From Numida meleagris (Eukaryota > Chordata > Aves > Galliformes > Numididae), in contig NC_034414.1 of assembly GCF_002078875.1 (NCBI RefSeq), positions 10,466,225 through 10,530,224 on the forward strand: a stretch of DNA of 64,000 nucleotides, written 5' to 3'. Under the pieces are notes generated by a model that saw nothing but the letters and a program-made list of their open reading frames with translations, had not been told where the DNA came from and searched no databases. Shown here in pieces: positions 47,505-59,900 of this stretch. The translations under genes and the position numbers were made by a program. Position 1 is the stretch's first letter. Every line of letters starts with the position of its first letter.

Positions 47505-48415
47505 GAAAGTTAAATTCCAGGTTGTTGGAGAGGTCCCAGTTGGCTGGAGGCTGGCAAATGTTTCAGTTTTCAAGAAGACTGTGGTGATTACTGGCCTGTC
47601 AGTCTCACTCCAGTACCTGGCAAAATTACAGAGAAGATTGTTCTGGGAGTTACTGAAGATCACCTGAAGACAGTGCCAACGTTGGTCACAGCTATCCTGG
47701 CTTCATGAGGGGAAAGTCCCTTTCAAGATTTCAGTCTCCTTTTATGATGAGTTTACCTATCCAGTTGACCAAAGAAAGTCAGATGGTGTAATTTTTTTGG
47801 ATTTTAGCAAAGCTATTGATACTGTTTCTCACAGGATCCTTCCGGACATAATGTCCACCGTATGTCTAGGCAAAAACATAATGCAAGGGGCAAAAAACTG
47901 GTTGTTAAGTTGGGCTTGAAGGGTTTATTGTAAATGAGGTTACAGCAGGCTGGGAGCCAGTCACTAGTGAGGTTTCCCACGGCTCCATTTTAGGGCCAGT
48001 TCTCTTCAAAGTTTTCATGAATTACTTGGAAAGAGGACTTGAAGGTACACTGGGTCAGTTTGCAGATGACACTAAACTGGGAGGAGCTGTTGGCTCCCTT
48101 GAGGGTAGAAAGGACTTGCAAAGAGATCTCAACAAGTGAATGGGCTGGGCAATCACCAACCACATGTAGTTTAACAAGAACAAATGCCAGATTCTGCGTC
48201 TAACTGGAGATAATCCTGGATATATATACGTACTGGGAGATGAGAGGCCATAGAGTAACTCCATGAAAGAGATCTGGGGGTCCGGATTGACAGTGAGCTA
48301 AATCTGAGTCAGCAATGTGGCCCTGGCAGCCAAAAGGCCCAACCATATCATGGGGTTGTTCTATTCAGGGGGAGTCAATCAAGGATTAAGTATTAGAAAG
48401 CAATATTAAAGATTA
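47505..48415 (+). mobile_element. CR1 LINE fragment, reverse-transcriptase region (~0.9 kb, broken)
   Basis: This is the longest CR1 piece in the window. Readable plus-strand RT segments occur in order: ITGLSVSLTPVPGKI, IFLDFSKAIDTVSHRIL, SILGPVLFKVFMNYLERGLE, then GQFADDTKLGGAVGSLEGR. The last contains the LINE catalytic FADD box. The segments after it match the CR1 'NKNKCQ-LRL' region. Frames are interrupted by stops and shifts, so it is not active. The CR1 3' tail is missing. Confidence 0.85.
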
Positions 48416-50004
48416 AGAAAAAAAGCATGATAGAGTTAAAAGTTTAAATAGACCTGGAAATGAATCTTGCCCTTACCTCTTCACTAGAAGAGAAAGGGGG
48501 AAACTTGTGTTATACCCAGATGATGAATGTAGTAAGACATAAGACCCACACTAAATAAACACTGAAGTTAATCACATTCTAAAAGTTCACTGGGATTTTC
48601 TGCTTTTCTATTGAAGAGTCTTCTATCTAAATCCTGTAACTCATTCAGTATGATGTTCTATAGATCTACAGGCAATATATAATCTTCCCTAATTACTATC
48701 AACTGTTACTTCTTTATTGTTCGTCATTTTTTTTTTCATACTCTGGTAGATTGCTCGTCCTCATTTTAATCAGTTAACTCATCCCATGAGTCAGAATCCA
48801 TATAAATGTCAAGTCAATAGTTAATTCTGTTAAGACTGAAATTGAAAACCTTACCTCATAAACCAAACTACATTTAGCAGTCTGGGCACTGAGTCGAAGT
48901 CAGGTGACATGAGGGAAAGCTCAGAGAATGGGAAGAAATTCCTGGAACATTTTGTGGGGGACTGACAATAAATTGCGTGTCCCACCAAATCCCACCTTAG
49001 GTAGATCCCAGCCATCCTACACTAGAGCGTACTGTCAAAGGCTTACTGCTTCCAGTAAAGATTATTGTATTTTAGTAGGGATTTAAATGATATTCTGTAT
49101 CCATTATTGGCCTGTTCAGTGCTGGAAGTCTTAATGAATTGCTTGAGATATCTAGAAGAGTATGTTACCGCTCACTTATTGGAAAGACACGGGGCAGATC
49201 ATCAAATGATTCTCTCTTCTTTCTTTCTTTTTTTTTTTTTTTAATTAGTAAAGAAAAGTGACATTACTTTTAACTGCAGGAGGTTTCAGTAACCATTAAA
49301 CACAGATCACAAGCCACAGAGACATTAAAAGGGAACATGTAAAGCTGCCTTCAGACAACAGTCAGATCTGAATCTGCAATGACTTTCTGATTTCAAAGCT
49401 TCAAGAGGACAGCATTTTTGTGATTGGACATGAAAAGAGGAGTGGAGACTGAGACCTTGTTGAGATGTTTGCTGGGAACTCATTCTCCCAGCACGGTGAC
49501 TTTTTTCTTGGTGGTTTAGATAGATGTAAGATTGAATTTACAGCTAAATTACCTTCATAATAGCAGTAAATGAGACTGCACTGCTCTATATATAGTCTTC
49601 TTGGAAATATGAGGTTCATCTGCCCTTTCCAAGACAGACATCAATGAACAGACTCTGAACTCCAAGCCATACTTTTTCCAGATTTGGTTTTTTTTTTTTT
49701 TTTTTTTTTGGTTTTAAAAATTATTTATTTTTTTTTTTTTTAAAATATATTTTTTTTTTTTTTTTAGGTTCATAGAATTTATTTTACTTACTTTAGATAT
49801 AATTAAGTGGAGGCAGTAAAAACATGTTTTTCTGAACTGCTGAGCACACTGCATTTTCTGTGAAAGATGTGCTTAAATAAATAATGTAGGCAGCAACTGT
49901 GGATGGGACCTGTTATGTCTCCAAGAAACAAAAAACATTTTGACTTCTTACTATCCCCCCCAGGACTGCTTCACAAGCACTAGTAGGGAAAATGCATATA
50001 AAGT
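48416..50004. other. AT-rich interval with large T tracts, no recognised gene
   Basis: It holds a pyrimidine tract at 49211-49243 and three long T runs at 49688-49765, described separately. No coding exon is supported. Confidence 0.6.
49688..49765 (+). repeat. T-rich block (T22, T14, T16)
   Basis: Runs of 22 T (49688-49709), 14 T (49728-49741) and 16 T (49750-49765) are separated by short AT-rich spacers. On the minus strand, an AATAAA lies 12 nt before the first A run (near 49778-49783). This could be a poly(A) tail of an inserted transcript or only a simple repeat. Confidence 0.85.
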
Positions 50005-50168
50005 GCAGAGAAGCTGTTGGTGCCCCATCCTTGGAGGCACTCAAGGCCAGGTTGGATGGGGCTCTTGGGGAGCCTGAGCTGGTGAGGGGCAGCTCTGCCC
50101 ATGGCAGGGGCTTGGAACTGGGTGGGCTTTAATGTCCCTTCCAACCCAAGCAACGCTGTGATTCTATG
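50005..50168 (+). mobile_element. CR1 3' end with tail
   Basis: gagaagctgttggtgcccca, cactcaaggccaggttggat and gtgggctttaatgtcccttc, ending ccaacccaagcaacgctgtg-attctatg. A clean CR1 terminus, 5'-truncated. Confidence 0.95.
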
Positions 50169-50754
50169 TGAAAAGATTAAAAAAAAATAATAACCTGACA
50201 TAGAAAGCATAGTAATTTCTTACTTGACCAGATCCTGCAGCAGAACAAGCGCAACGTTCAGAGGCATTACCGGGTAGAGTTGGTCATTCGCTTTCCCAGA
50301 AATTGTCACCTCTTCCTTTCCTGTGACTGCTGAGTCCTATAGCTACTGACTTGTGTCACCGATATCTGGGGAAAGATTGCAGTTTCTGAAAATTTCTTGT
50401 TTTAAACCAAAATCTAAATTGTTAAGATGGATATATAAACTTTAAAAAGTATTTCTAAGATTTTTCTGATACAGCTTTTTAGCTTTTGACATGGACACCA
50501 ATAACTGAATTCCCAAGCAGACTTGAGGAATGACTGGAATGACTTTGGCACGATCTCCCCTCCTGAGCAATGAGGCATGAATTTTCACTCCTTCAAACAC
50601 TAAAAAAATGCTATTGACTAAAAACAAAACCAACCCCTCCCTCAGTTTTACACATCACTAACTCAGAGAAATAGGGTGGAGTTAAAGTGTTCTCACAGCT
50701 AGGGAAGAGGAATGAGAAACTGAAATAGCAAAGTCACAAAAATCATTCTACTAC

Positions 50755-51245
50755 AATCATAGAATTATTAAGGTTGGAAAAGACCTCTAAGACCATCTAG
50801 TCCAAATGCCCACCTACCATCAATGTTGCCCACTAAACCGTGTCCCTAAATACCACATCTACAAGTTTCTTGAACACCTCCAGGGACGGTGACTCCACCA
50901 CCTCTGTGGGCAGCCTGTGCCAATGCCCGACCACTCATTATGAGAAGAAATTCATCCTACGACCCAAACTGAACCTCCCCTGCTGCAACTTGAGGACATC
51001 AGCTCTCATCCTATCACTGTTATCCGGGAGGAGGCTGATCCACATCTCGCCACAACCTCCTTTCAGGGAGTTGTAGAGAGCTGTAAGGTCTCCCCTGAGC
51101 CCCCTCTTCCCCAGGCAAAACAATCCCAGAATCCACACTGACAAACACGTACCAGTTGCCCACCGCTCTGCTTTCAAACCCACATCCCACAGGGTTGCTG
51201 CAGAGAGCAGCAGCTCTAGCCCAAACCATCTCCTGCTAGGGAAAC
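50755..51245 (-). mobile_element. CR1 LINE 3' region
   Basis: It starts caatcatagaattattaagg then ttggaaaagacctctaagac (reverse complement of a CR1 terminus). It continues for almost 500 bp through the cctccagggacggtgactcc and gggaggaggctgatccacat segments to the aatcccagaatccacactga region. It is 5'-truncated. Confidence 0.92.
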
Positions 51246-51267
51246 TACAAGCCCTCCCCTGCAGCGG

Positions 51268-51345
51268 TGGCATGAAATCACTAAGGTTGGAAAAGACCTC
51301 TGAGATCATCTAGTCCAACAGCCAACCCATCTCCACCATTAGGTG
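51268..51345 (-). mobile_element. short CR1 3' end next to a longer one
   Basis: aaatcactaaggttggaaaa followed by gacctctgagatcatctagt-ccaacagccaacccatctcc is a second CR1 terminus in the same orientation. It starts about 20 bp after the longer fragment ends. Confidence 0.85.
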
Positions 51346-53602
51346 CCACTGGGCTATCTTTTGGGTTTGGGAGAGGATACAGACTGTTTGAAATCAGAGC
51401 TGCATTTCCAGAGCAGCAGATTAAGTATGTCACAAGCCCTTTGAGATGATTTGTAGGGCCTGTTCAGCAAAAAATGAGGAAGAGCCCTCACCATCCTGCT
51501 CCGTCTTGCTATGCATCAGACAGCCTCTGCTCTGGTGGTTTTCCTGTGCTCATGGAGGGACAACTACTTCCAAATAAACAAGGCAAGTTCCTTGCAGTTC
51601 CTCTTTCACCAGTTTCCCCTATGTGAAACATCTAACAAGACACTGTTGGTATTTTTTTTGCTAGATACGCACAGAAGCATCAGTATCAGCAATACTTATT
51701 AATGTAGCAGGAAAAGAACACAGTAAGACAGGAAAGATACATGTCCTGTGTTTGTCACAGCAAAGAGCAAGTGGCACAAGCCTTAAAATCCCACCATTCA
51801 GAAAGATTTTCTCCTTTGATTATCGGCTCTGCTGTGACTTTTATTCTGCTTTTTCTGTGTCCGCTCACACATGAGCAGTTAGAAAGAAACAATACTGATT
51901 CTGAATATATAAATACCAAAAACTCTCCCCAAACATGAAGGACTGAAGAAGGACAGATCCACATTGCAATCCAGACCTGCAGAGAAAGAGTGTAACTGCT
52001 TCCTTTTCTCCCTGCAGGCAGAACAAAGAGGGCTTACATCCCAAAACGAGCCCCCACCATTGCTGTGCTGAGTGACCAGCAGAGCTTTCGCATCTCCAGT
52101 GCCTGATTCAGTGCATGGAATGCAGACCTGTGACTCATGGCACTGAATGAACAATCAGCGATGGGCTGGGGCCACATTTCCACCGTGCCCGATGCCGTGC
52201 TGCAAGCATGTAGTGGGAACGTAAACTAGGAGGCTGCGTGCCAGCCAGATCTTTGTGCTAAAGCTTGCGTGGGTAGCAACCGGAAAAGAAGTGCAAACTT
52301 TGTTCAGCGCAGGTAGGTGGGGGATCTGATTAACATCACAGCCATTTGCAACACCTCATGGGCCTAAGGCCAAATACTTTCATCTCCTCTCACAAGCTGA
52401 GCAGCGTTAGCTGGGTCAATATTTGCAGTGGAAGGTCTCCAAGCGGCAGCAGTGCGGCAGGATACGATTCAGGCTAAGGCTGCTAAGCTCACTCTGAAAT
52501 CACAGACCAATTTCAACAAAAACTCATGTTACGCTTAAGGAATATGTTGGTTTTCTTGAGCAGTGATCGCTAGTTAAAAATAATGCACTGATAGATAACG
52601 CTAAGTTTGAAATAAGAATCCTTGCATATGCTCCAGCCCATTTTGTCTGTCTTTGGAATGGCCAAAGAGTTCAAGACTGAAAAATAAATACAAGCAAAAC
52701 ACAGTTGTCCCCTTGTCGCTGAAACAAATTCTAAGTCATATATTGTCATTGACATAAAAAAGACTTCATCAGGACAAAGAGACTTAATGCTACAGCCTGC
52801 AGCAAAGATACCATTAATGAAATAAATCACATCATTCACAACCATGAGTGTTTCAATTTAAATGCAAAAAGTGGGGAGAATGGGACTGTGTGTACTTGGA
52901 TGAAACGGTACAATCTGTATCAGTGCACTGCACATGTCAACACAGCTCACACAATGAATAAAGAGGAAATGCAGCACAGTCCAATAATTTTACCAGTCTT
53001 TTGTACAACGAACCTTTTCTAAACTCAATATAAAGTCCACGTGCCATCTATTCTATCAGATTGATCCTCCCATGAATAAATACAATTCCACACAAAAAAT
53101 AAGAATGGAAGCTCATCTATTGCCATCTCTGAAGGCTACTGGGCAAATATTTTATTAAATATTTGATGATCTGGGGCTATATAAGAGTACAGTGGCGTTT
53201 TTCAGTGTAAAAATTGAACTGGTTTCTCCAGCTAATATTAATTTTTTGACAAATTTGTTTTATATCTGAGGTGGATATTTTGAACAGGAGAAGTTCTGAG
53301 TTGGAGAGATGTGATATTCTCTCTCCAGTAGTCCTGAGGTAGCTGTGGACTGGGACTCACCCAACATGAATTTGGCTATTTATGCATTCGTGCTGTGAAC
53401 ATGGAATATGTCAACAAATAATGAAGTCTTGAAGATGTAAGTGAAAGCTGAGGGCACAACACACTCACGAAAAGATGCCATTGATGAATTTTCTGACATA
53501 GGAAGGCCCCTAACATGTTTTAAATGAGCCCCGAAAGGAGAGAGAATAGGCCAAACACAACCAGTTCTCACTGCCTTCATTTCAAATTGGCGTGGTATTG
53601 CA
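51346..53602. other. interval without a recognised gene
   Basis: AT-rich sequence with no recognised transposon or exon. The short open frames show no family resemblance. Confidence 0.6.
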
Positions 53603-53768
53603 GCAGGCTGCCCAGGGAGGTGGTGGAGTCACCATCCCTGGAGCTGTCTATGAAAAGGGTGGATGTCACACTGAGGGACATGGCCTAGAGGGGTCACAGG
53701 CATTGGCTGATGGTTGGACTGGAGGATCTCAGTGGTCTTTCCAACCTTAACGATTCTATGATTCTGTG
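53603..53768 (+). mobile_element. CR1 3' end with tail
   Basis: gcaggctgcccagggaggtg, gatggttggactggaggatc and tcagtggtctttccaacctt, ending aacgattctatgattctgtg. Both 8-bp tail units are visible. Confidence 0.95.
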
Positions 53769-56700
53769 AAATAGTCATTCTTTACATCAGACTCTTTTTA
53801 TAGTACAGAAGAGATGCGCAGTTGCACAGGATATCCAAGCAGAAAGCCCAGAAGCAGAGTAAGAACCAAAGAGCTTTTATGTCAACGGAAAAGTATACTT
53901 TCTTCTCCTCCCCTTTCTTCTCCTTTGCACAAACACATTATGCAGTACCAGGAAAAAAAAAAAAAAGAAGAAGGAAAATAAAAGAAAATGGATCAGTTGA
54001 AGCCTCCAGGAAAGATAACCTTCAAAGGAAATTTAGCGGAAAATTGAAGAAAATAGAAGCTGAGATTTCTCTCGTACCTCATGGCTACAGAAACAGATAA
54101 GTAGGAGAAAGGGCTGCGAGCAGCATTGCTCCTTTTTGTGATGAGAGAGAAAGCCCCAGATACATGCAATCAATTCCAAAGGGAGAAAGATAATGAGAAA
54201 TTAGAAATGCCCATGAATAGGTTTGAAGTCTACTGCTTCTGGACACACAGAGCTGACACGAACACGTGATTTCAACAGAGAGTAGGAATCCAATGATCCA
54301 CATGCAACACACTTAAAACACACAGGAACATTCAAGAAAACTTTAAAAAAGTGACTAAAGTTATCAAACTACCACTAAGCTTCCAGAAACTTTTGTGAAT
54401 AAGTAGAAAAAGACCTCTTCATATAGAACCCAATGAGATTATGGCATCCAAGCACTGCTACCCTACAGACCAACAGTTAATACACCCTTCCATCAAACTC
54501 TTGCTGCCTGCACAGGGGAGGGAGAATCTGGAAAACAAAAAAAAAAAGAAAGGAAAAATCCAAGACAGACATTGAACACCACTATTTTGATTGGTAATTA
54601 TCAGCAATTCCTATTTTCTTTTAAAGCAGAATTCAGGCTGACCACCAGGCTAACAGAGGGGTCGGTGGAGAACTCCAGCATGCCTTGAACTACACCACTC
54701 TGATTTGGCAGCCAGGAGAAAGATCTGCATTTTCTTCACAGTTTCTGGGCTTAGTGAATTTCCGTGTTACAGCAGCGTGTCCCCAGTGTGGGAAAAGCCT
54801 GCTGGAGGGGAAGAAGGCATAGAATGAAACACAGGATTGCCCTCTTCAGAGTGAGGGAGGAGCAGGAGGCAGGCACTGCTGGCTGTGCAGGCGCTGTGCG
54901 ATACCCGCGTCCTCCCCCCTGCACGAGACCGCAGTGTCCCACCTCTGGGGACCCCCTGCTACTCACGGAATTAACGCTGATCCCAGCAGTGGGGATCTTC
55001 ACAAGGGGTAGCCATGGAAACAAGGCACTCCTACCAAAATAATAATAATAAGAAGAAAGCGCTTTTCTGCAACATTCTGCAATATTGAGGGACTTGCTTG
55101 CTGCACCTCTTTTTTTTTTTTTTTCTCTCATTCGTTTCCACTGCAAACAAGAAAAATGAAGCATTTGCAGTTCTAAGGGATGACATTTGTGGGTGACCTG
55201 AATCTTTCCAAGCAGTCTCATGGCAGATGAGGTGCCTACTAGGAGGAGTGGACACACTTCCCATTTCCCAGCTTCCTTCTGCAGATGCTGGCCTGCGACC
55301 AGCGCAGGCAGCAGCCTCATGAAACAAATAAATCTTTAAACAATGAGCTATAGATTTAAAGCCTGCGAGGCTCCCCAGCCGCCCCGGCAGAAACAAGGCC
55401 ATTACAGAGCGGGCTGCAGACTGCTGGTGCAGAAAGTTGGGCCGCTGGAGACACCCGCTCATATTTGATGCATGGGTAGAGGTGAAATGGGCTCACAGCC
55501 CTCAGACTCTTCAGGGATTTGCTCCTGCTGTAGCACTTACACAGCCGCAGTTTGCTGATGGCCAGAGTGTGAGGACTGGAATAAGGGATGTGAGGCAGGC
55601 AGAAGGCCTTGAGGTTCAGTAGCCGTGCTAGGTAGAAAACTGTACTCAGTGTTTGCTTTGCCTGCTCTCAGAAGTGCTGCAGAGCACCTCATAGCTGGGT
55701 TCAGACACCAGCACCACCAGTGAGACAAGGACACGTGCCCTCAGCTCTTCCCTCTGCCCAGCACGGCCCTTGGGGGAACCGCCATCACTTCACTGCCTCC
55801 AGAGAACTGTCACTGCTTGGGACCCCAGCTGCATTTGTCTGGCTAAAGAGGAACAATTGCATTTAAAATGTGACAATACCTCAAAGCCAACTGTCTGTGA
55901 AAAAGAGCTCTGCCACAGGACTTCTACTTCGCATGAGCATCAGGGAAGACCAGGTCCCTTTTTTATTAAAAACAAAGCAAAGTCATAAAACCAACATTGT
56001 GGGTACATAAATGGATTTTCCCCTACAGCTGATGCTGAATCTAAATTAAACTAAATTGTTTTCATAATTTGCAACCTCTGGTTTCTCCACAATTACCATG
56101 TTGTGAAATGAGCAGGAACAGCGAGTATATACCCATGGGGAAGAATTACATTTAGTGACCCTATAATGATCCAGGATGAAGGAGATGCAATAAAGGAACC
56201 ATAGTATTCGTTAATGAATAAAATCAGTAAGAAAGGAAGAAGTTAGAGTTAATGAGTGGATATAAAATTCAGATGTAGGAGCTGCAGGCAGAAGTAGCCA
56301 GTGGTTTTAATCCAGCAATGGTCTCAGCTATAAAACACTTCATTAGAGACAACAGTCTTCTGAAAAAAATCCCCAAGTTCTCCATTTTCACAATGTTGGA
56401 CAAAAATACTTTGCCTTTAAACTACTATGCAAATATGTGTTATTAGCCATTACAAATGAAACACGTTCTGCTAAATACTAATCTCAACCTCATCTGATTT
56501 TAGAGCTGCTGCTTCCATCTGTTTTCCCTTGCACCAATGAACTGTCTTTCTGTTGACCATCAAAACAACACTAACCTCTCAGCAATGCTGCCTTCTCCTT
56601 TTTCCATCTGCTATTCATCCGGGCCTGTTGAGTGCTCACAGAAGAGAAGTGTAAGCCACCCACTGAGAGGACAAGCGACTATGGGGCACTACAGAACACT

Positions 56701-56794
56701 AGAGGAGCGCTTGGAGGCTACCTCACCCCAACTCCCATCCCCAGCAGAGGAGACGTCAGTGAGATCACGGTGCTGAAGGCTGTGTCTAGCTGAG
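53769..56794. other. interval without a recognised gene
   Basis: It contains an A14 run (53953-53966), an A11 run (54537-54547), an (AAT)n tract (55037-55051) and a T15 run (55110-55124). A 189-codon minus frame at 55320-54751 includes lysine runs encoded by the T tract and looks like chance. An RFX X-box-like motif lies at 55008-55021. Confidence 0.6.
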
Positions 56795-56930
56795 GTTTGA
56801 CCATCTCCAAAGATGATGATTTCAGAGCCTCTGAGAGCAACTTGTTGTAGTGCTTAACCACTTTCCCTTATAGCAGGAATTTCCCTTCCAACACACAGCC
56901 CTTCACTGTTTCGTTCTTACAACCTTTGCT
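56795..56930 (-). mobile_element. decayed CR1 fragment
   Basis: gaccatctccaaagatgatg, ttgttgtagtgcttaaccac and agcaggaatttcccttccaa follow the reverse complement of the CR1 3' region (equivalent to 'catctccaaggatggagatt ... ctgttccagtgtttgaccac'). It is clearly more diverged than the other copies. Confidence 0.55.
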
Positions 56931-59900
56931 TCTCAGGGAATGAGACAATATATAACATTGGGTAAAGAGAAGACAAAAATCATTTGAAGCTCATATTATC
57001 GCTTAGATAACCAAGCCATAACTGATGGCACAGCACACCATGGTCCAAACATGCCTAGAACATGTTTACATGCATACCAATCCTGTCTCCATAAAACTTA
57101 TCTAAGATTCAAAACACAATTTTAAGGTGGGAAGAGCTCATCTAGTTAAAGCATTCTGGCTGATGTACAGTTTGAGGGGTACCGACTGGGAAAGGCAAGC
57201 TTCCTTCACAGACATAGCTTGCACTAATTTAATTGTGGTTGCATATTTCCACCTGTGACTGATCCGTACCAACAAAGACTTTGAGTCGTGCTCACACTTT
57301 GACATGCAGATACAAAACCAGGGAATGAGCTTCAGCCTGCTCCAGCATCATTAAAGGATGAAATATTCCATATGCGCGAACTCTATCCTGCCTACTTCAC
57401 ACTCCTACCTTTCTGGATTAAATATACACTCGCTTTTAGTGAATAATTACACCTGGCATCAAAACCTGATTGTTTTCTTAAGCTATCAGATCAAGCTATC
57501 AGATAAAACAGAGAAGGAGGGAAGGCTGAGTGTCACGGTTGCCATTTTCTTCAGCATCCATCCAACTGCATGAGGAACACTTCTCCATGCTCTTAAGGAC
57601 AAACAAACATCCATCAGTGTTGTGAACTGTTAGAAAAGTAGGACTTAGTCCAAAACAACAAGTAAAAATGTTTGTATTTGAGAGAATTTGAAAGAGTTCT
57701 TACTTGAATTCTTTGTTAAAAACAGCCTGGTAGTTACGGGCAGTATTACAAGCACGAACACCTGAATGATTAGCGTTATCATCGTGCCTTAAAAACTCCT
57801 CGCTGCTAATTAAAGAGTATAACCCTTCGTTCAGCTAAAATTGAATCCTATCCCTTTCTTACATTCAGAGCTACCAACAGTAGTTAATAAATATCTCAGC
57901 GATCCATTTAATCTCTCCGCAGTCTGCTGGATGAAGGATCGCTAAGACATTAATTCTTCAAAATCCCATTAGTATCTGATAAACTCTTTCAGATGAATAG
58001 CAATCTTGAATGATTCACCTGAGCAAAACAACGAACACAAACTTCCAAAATGCCACTGGGGTGAGGTCAGGCAGAGAATGAGTCTGCCAGTGGAAATGAG
58101 TGCATTTGTCTCCTGTCAGTCCCTGACTTAGAGCACAGAAAGTACTCCCATAGGATTACTGGAAAAAAATGGATTGAGTTTTAATTTTTGCGAAGTTTTA
58201 GCAGAACAGATCCTTTTAAAATCCTCTGAGAGCATTGCAGGTCTGTACGTGCATGGGAAACTATACCTCCTCGTGCATTTTTCTGGTGTAGGAGAATACA
58301 GGACTACGTTTCTCTGGGGTGTTACCACATCACGTACAGCTGCCAGCATTTGTGGAAGCAAACATACAGTACCTTGGTCTCAAAATATACCACAGCCTTC
58401 TGCAGAGGCCCTTAATCCCCCTTGGATGAGGGCTGCCATGCTTCTCTACAGAAACAGGCTTTCCAGGCCAAATCAAGTGCAATACCCTCTGGGCACGCGC
58501 TCCTAAAACAAATCAAATGTGTTCATTTACAATTTGACCCTGCATTAATCCTCTTTAGCAAATTTGGTTGGTTTCAAAGACATTGGCTAAGGCCCTGGCA
58601 ACAATACAGCCAGCAATGAATGCTACTTACAAGTGAGGTAATTGACATTAAAAAGAATGCATTAGAGGACAATTTGTTTTCAGCAGTCTTGATTGGCTGG
58701 TGCAGCTGCCATCTACAAGGAAAAGTAAGGCGAGCTGCTTGGCATGATGGTTACTTTGGGGTTTGGCAGTAACTGTTGTCTTCCTCACCTTGCCTGTGCC
58801 CCCCAAAGCAGCAGATCATTCTGCTCAAGACCCTCTCTGCTTGCTCTCTGATCCACTCATCCTCATCCTTCTCTTGTGGGGACCATCAGCCCTGCCCCAG
58901 TCACTAGTCTCATATCCTCCAGGCTTCAGGATTCAATCCTGCTTTTACGTCTAGGAAGATTTGAGCTGGCCCTGTCTGCAACACCTGCAAGTTTCCATGC
59001 CACTTCAGGACCAATCTCCAGCAAACAAAAACCTTCCCTGCCTGCCATACCGACGATCTGATGGGCTAGTCCCATATCTAGCACAGAAGAAGCTTGAATT
59101 AACACGTTATGGCATCACTGACATTGCAGCACAGCTGTGCATGAGGTCATACTTCCTGGGACCCAAGCTGCGCAGCAGAGATGATCATCAGGCAGTCATT
59201 CTCAAACTTAGATCCTGTTTCCATCCACACTTAAGTTCTGCATATAAAGAAATAATACAAAGGCCCATCTCTCTATACAGTCATTTAACTTCCAAAAGCT
59301 GAGTTTTAATGGAACTTCAAAGAGATGGGCTTCTTTTGCCCTGCCATGAACACCGAAAAGGCTTTTGGCCACAAGGACATAACACATGCAGCAGTCGAAC
59401 ATTGCCATTGGGTAATCTAGGCAATTCAGCCGGGTTTTGAAATGGTTCCATGGAGACTGTCTATATGAATGGCACAAATTCAACATCCTTTTTAGGTGAC
59501 TAAGCTTTATATGATAAGCTATAATATTAGAGATATACCACTTTAAAGGCTGTCATCAAAAGACATGAAAAGACAAGAGGCCACAATACCCACACCACTT
59601 ACCTCACCCAGGGAAACTCATGTTTTATCACATGACATGCAACATAACCTACGCTTCAATCGCTGTCATTCTCATTTTCTGTGTATCAGTGTTTCAGACA
59701 AGATATCTCTGAAAATGAGTACTACCACAGCTTTAGACGTCCCATTTCCAAGCCCCCATTTAATCAAATGTAATTTCAAGTTACCTTAAAAGCTATTGTT
59801 CACCATGAAACACGAAGTTAAAAAGCCACACGTGGAATCCGAATAACTGCAATGATCTTCTAGGCTGGCAAAGTACCGATTCATTTGCATTAGTATGAAT

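Noticed and set aside
54751..55320. A 189-codon minus-strand open frame
   Set aside because: It includes lysine and tyrosine runs encoded by T15 and (AAT)n tracts, with no recognised domain and no supporting splice context.
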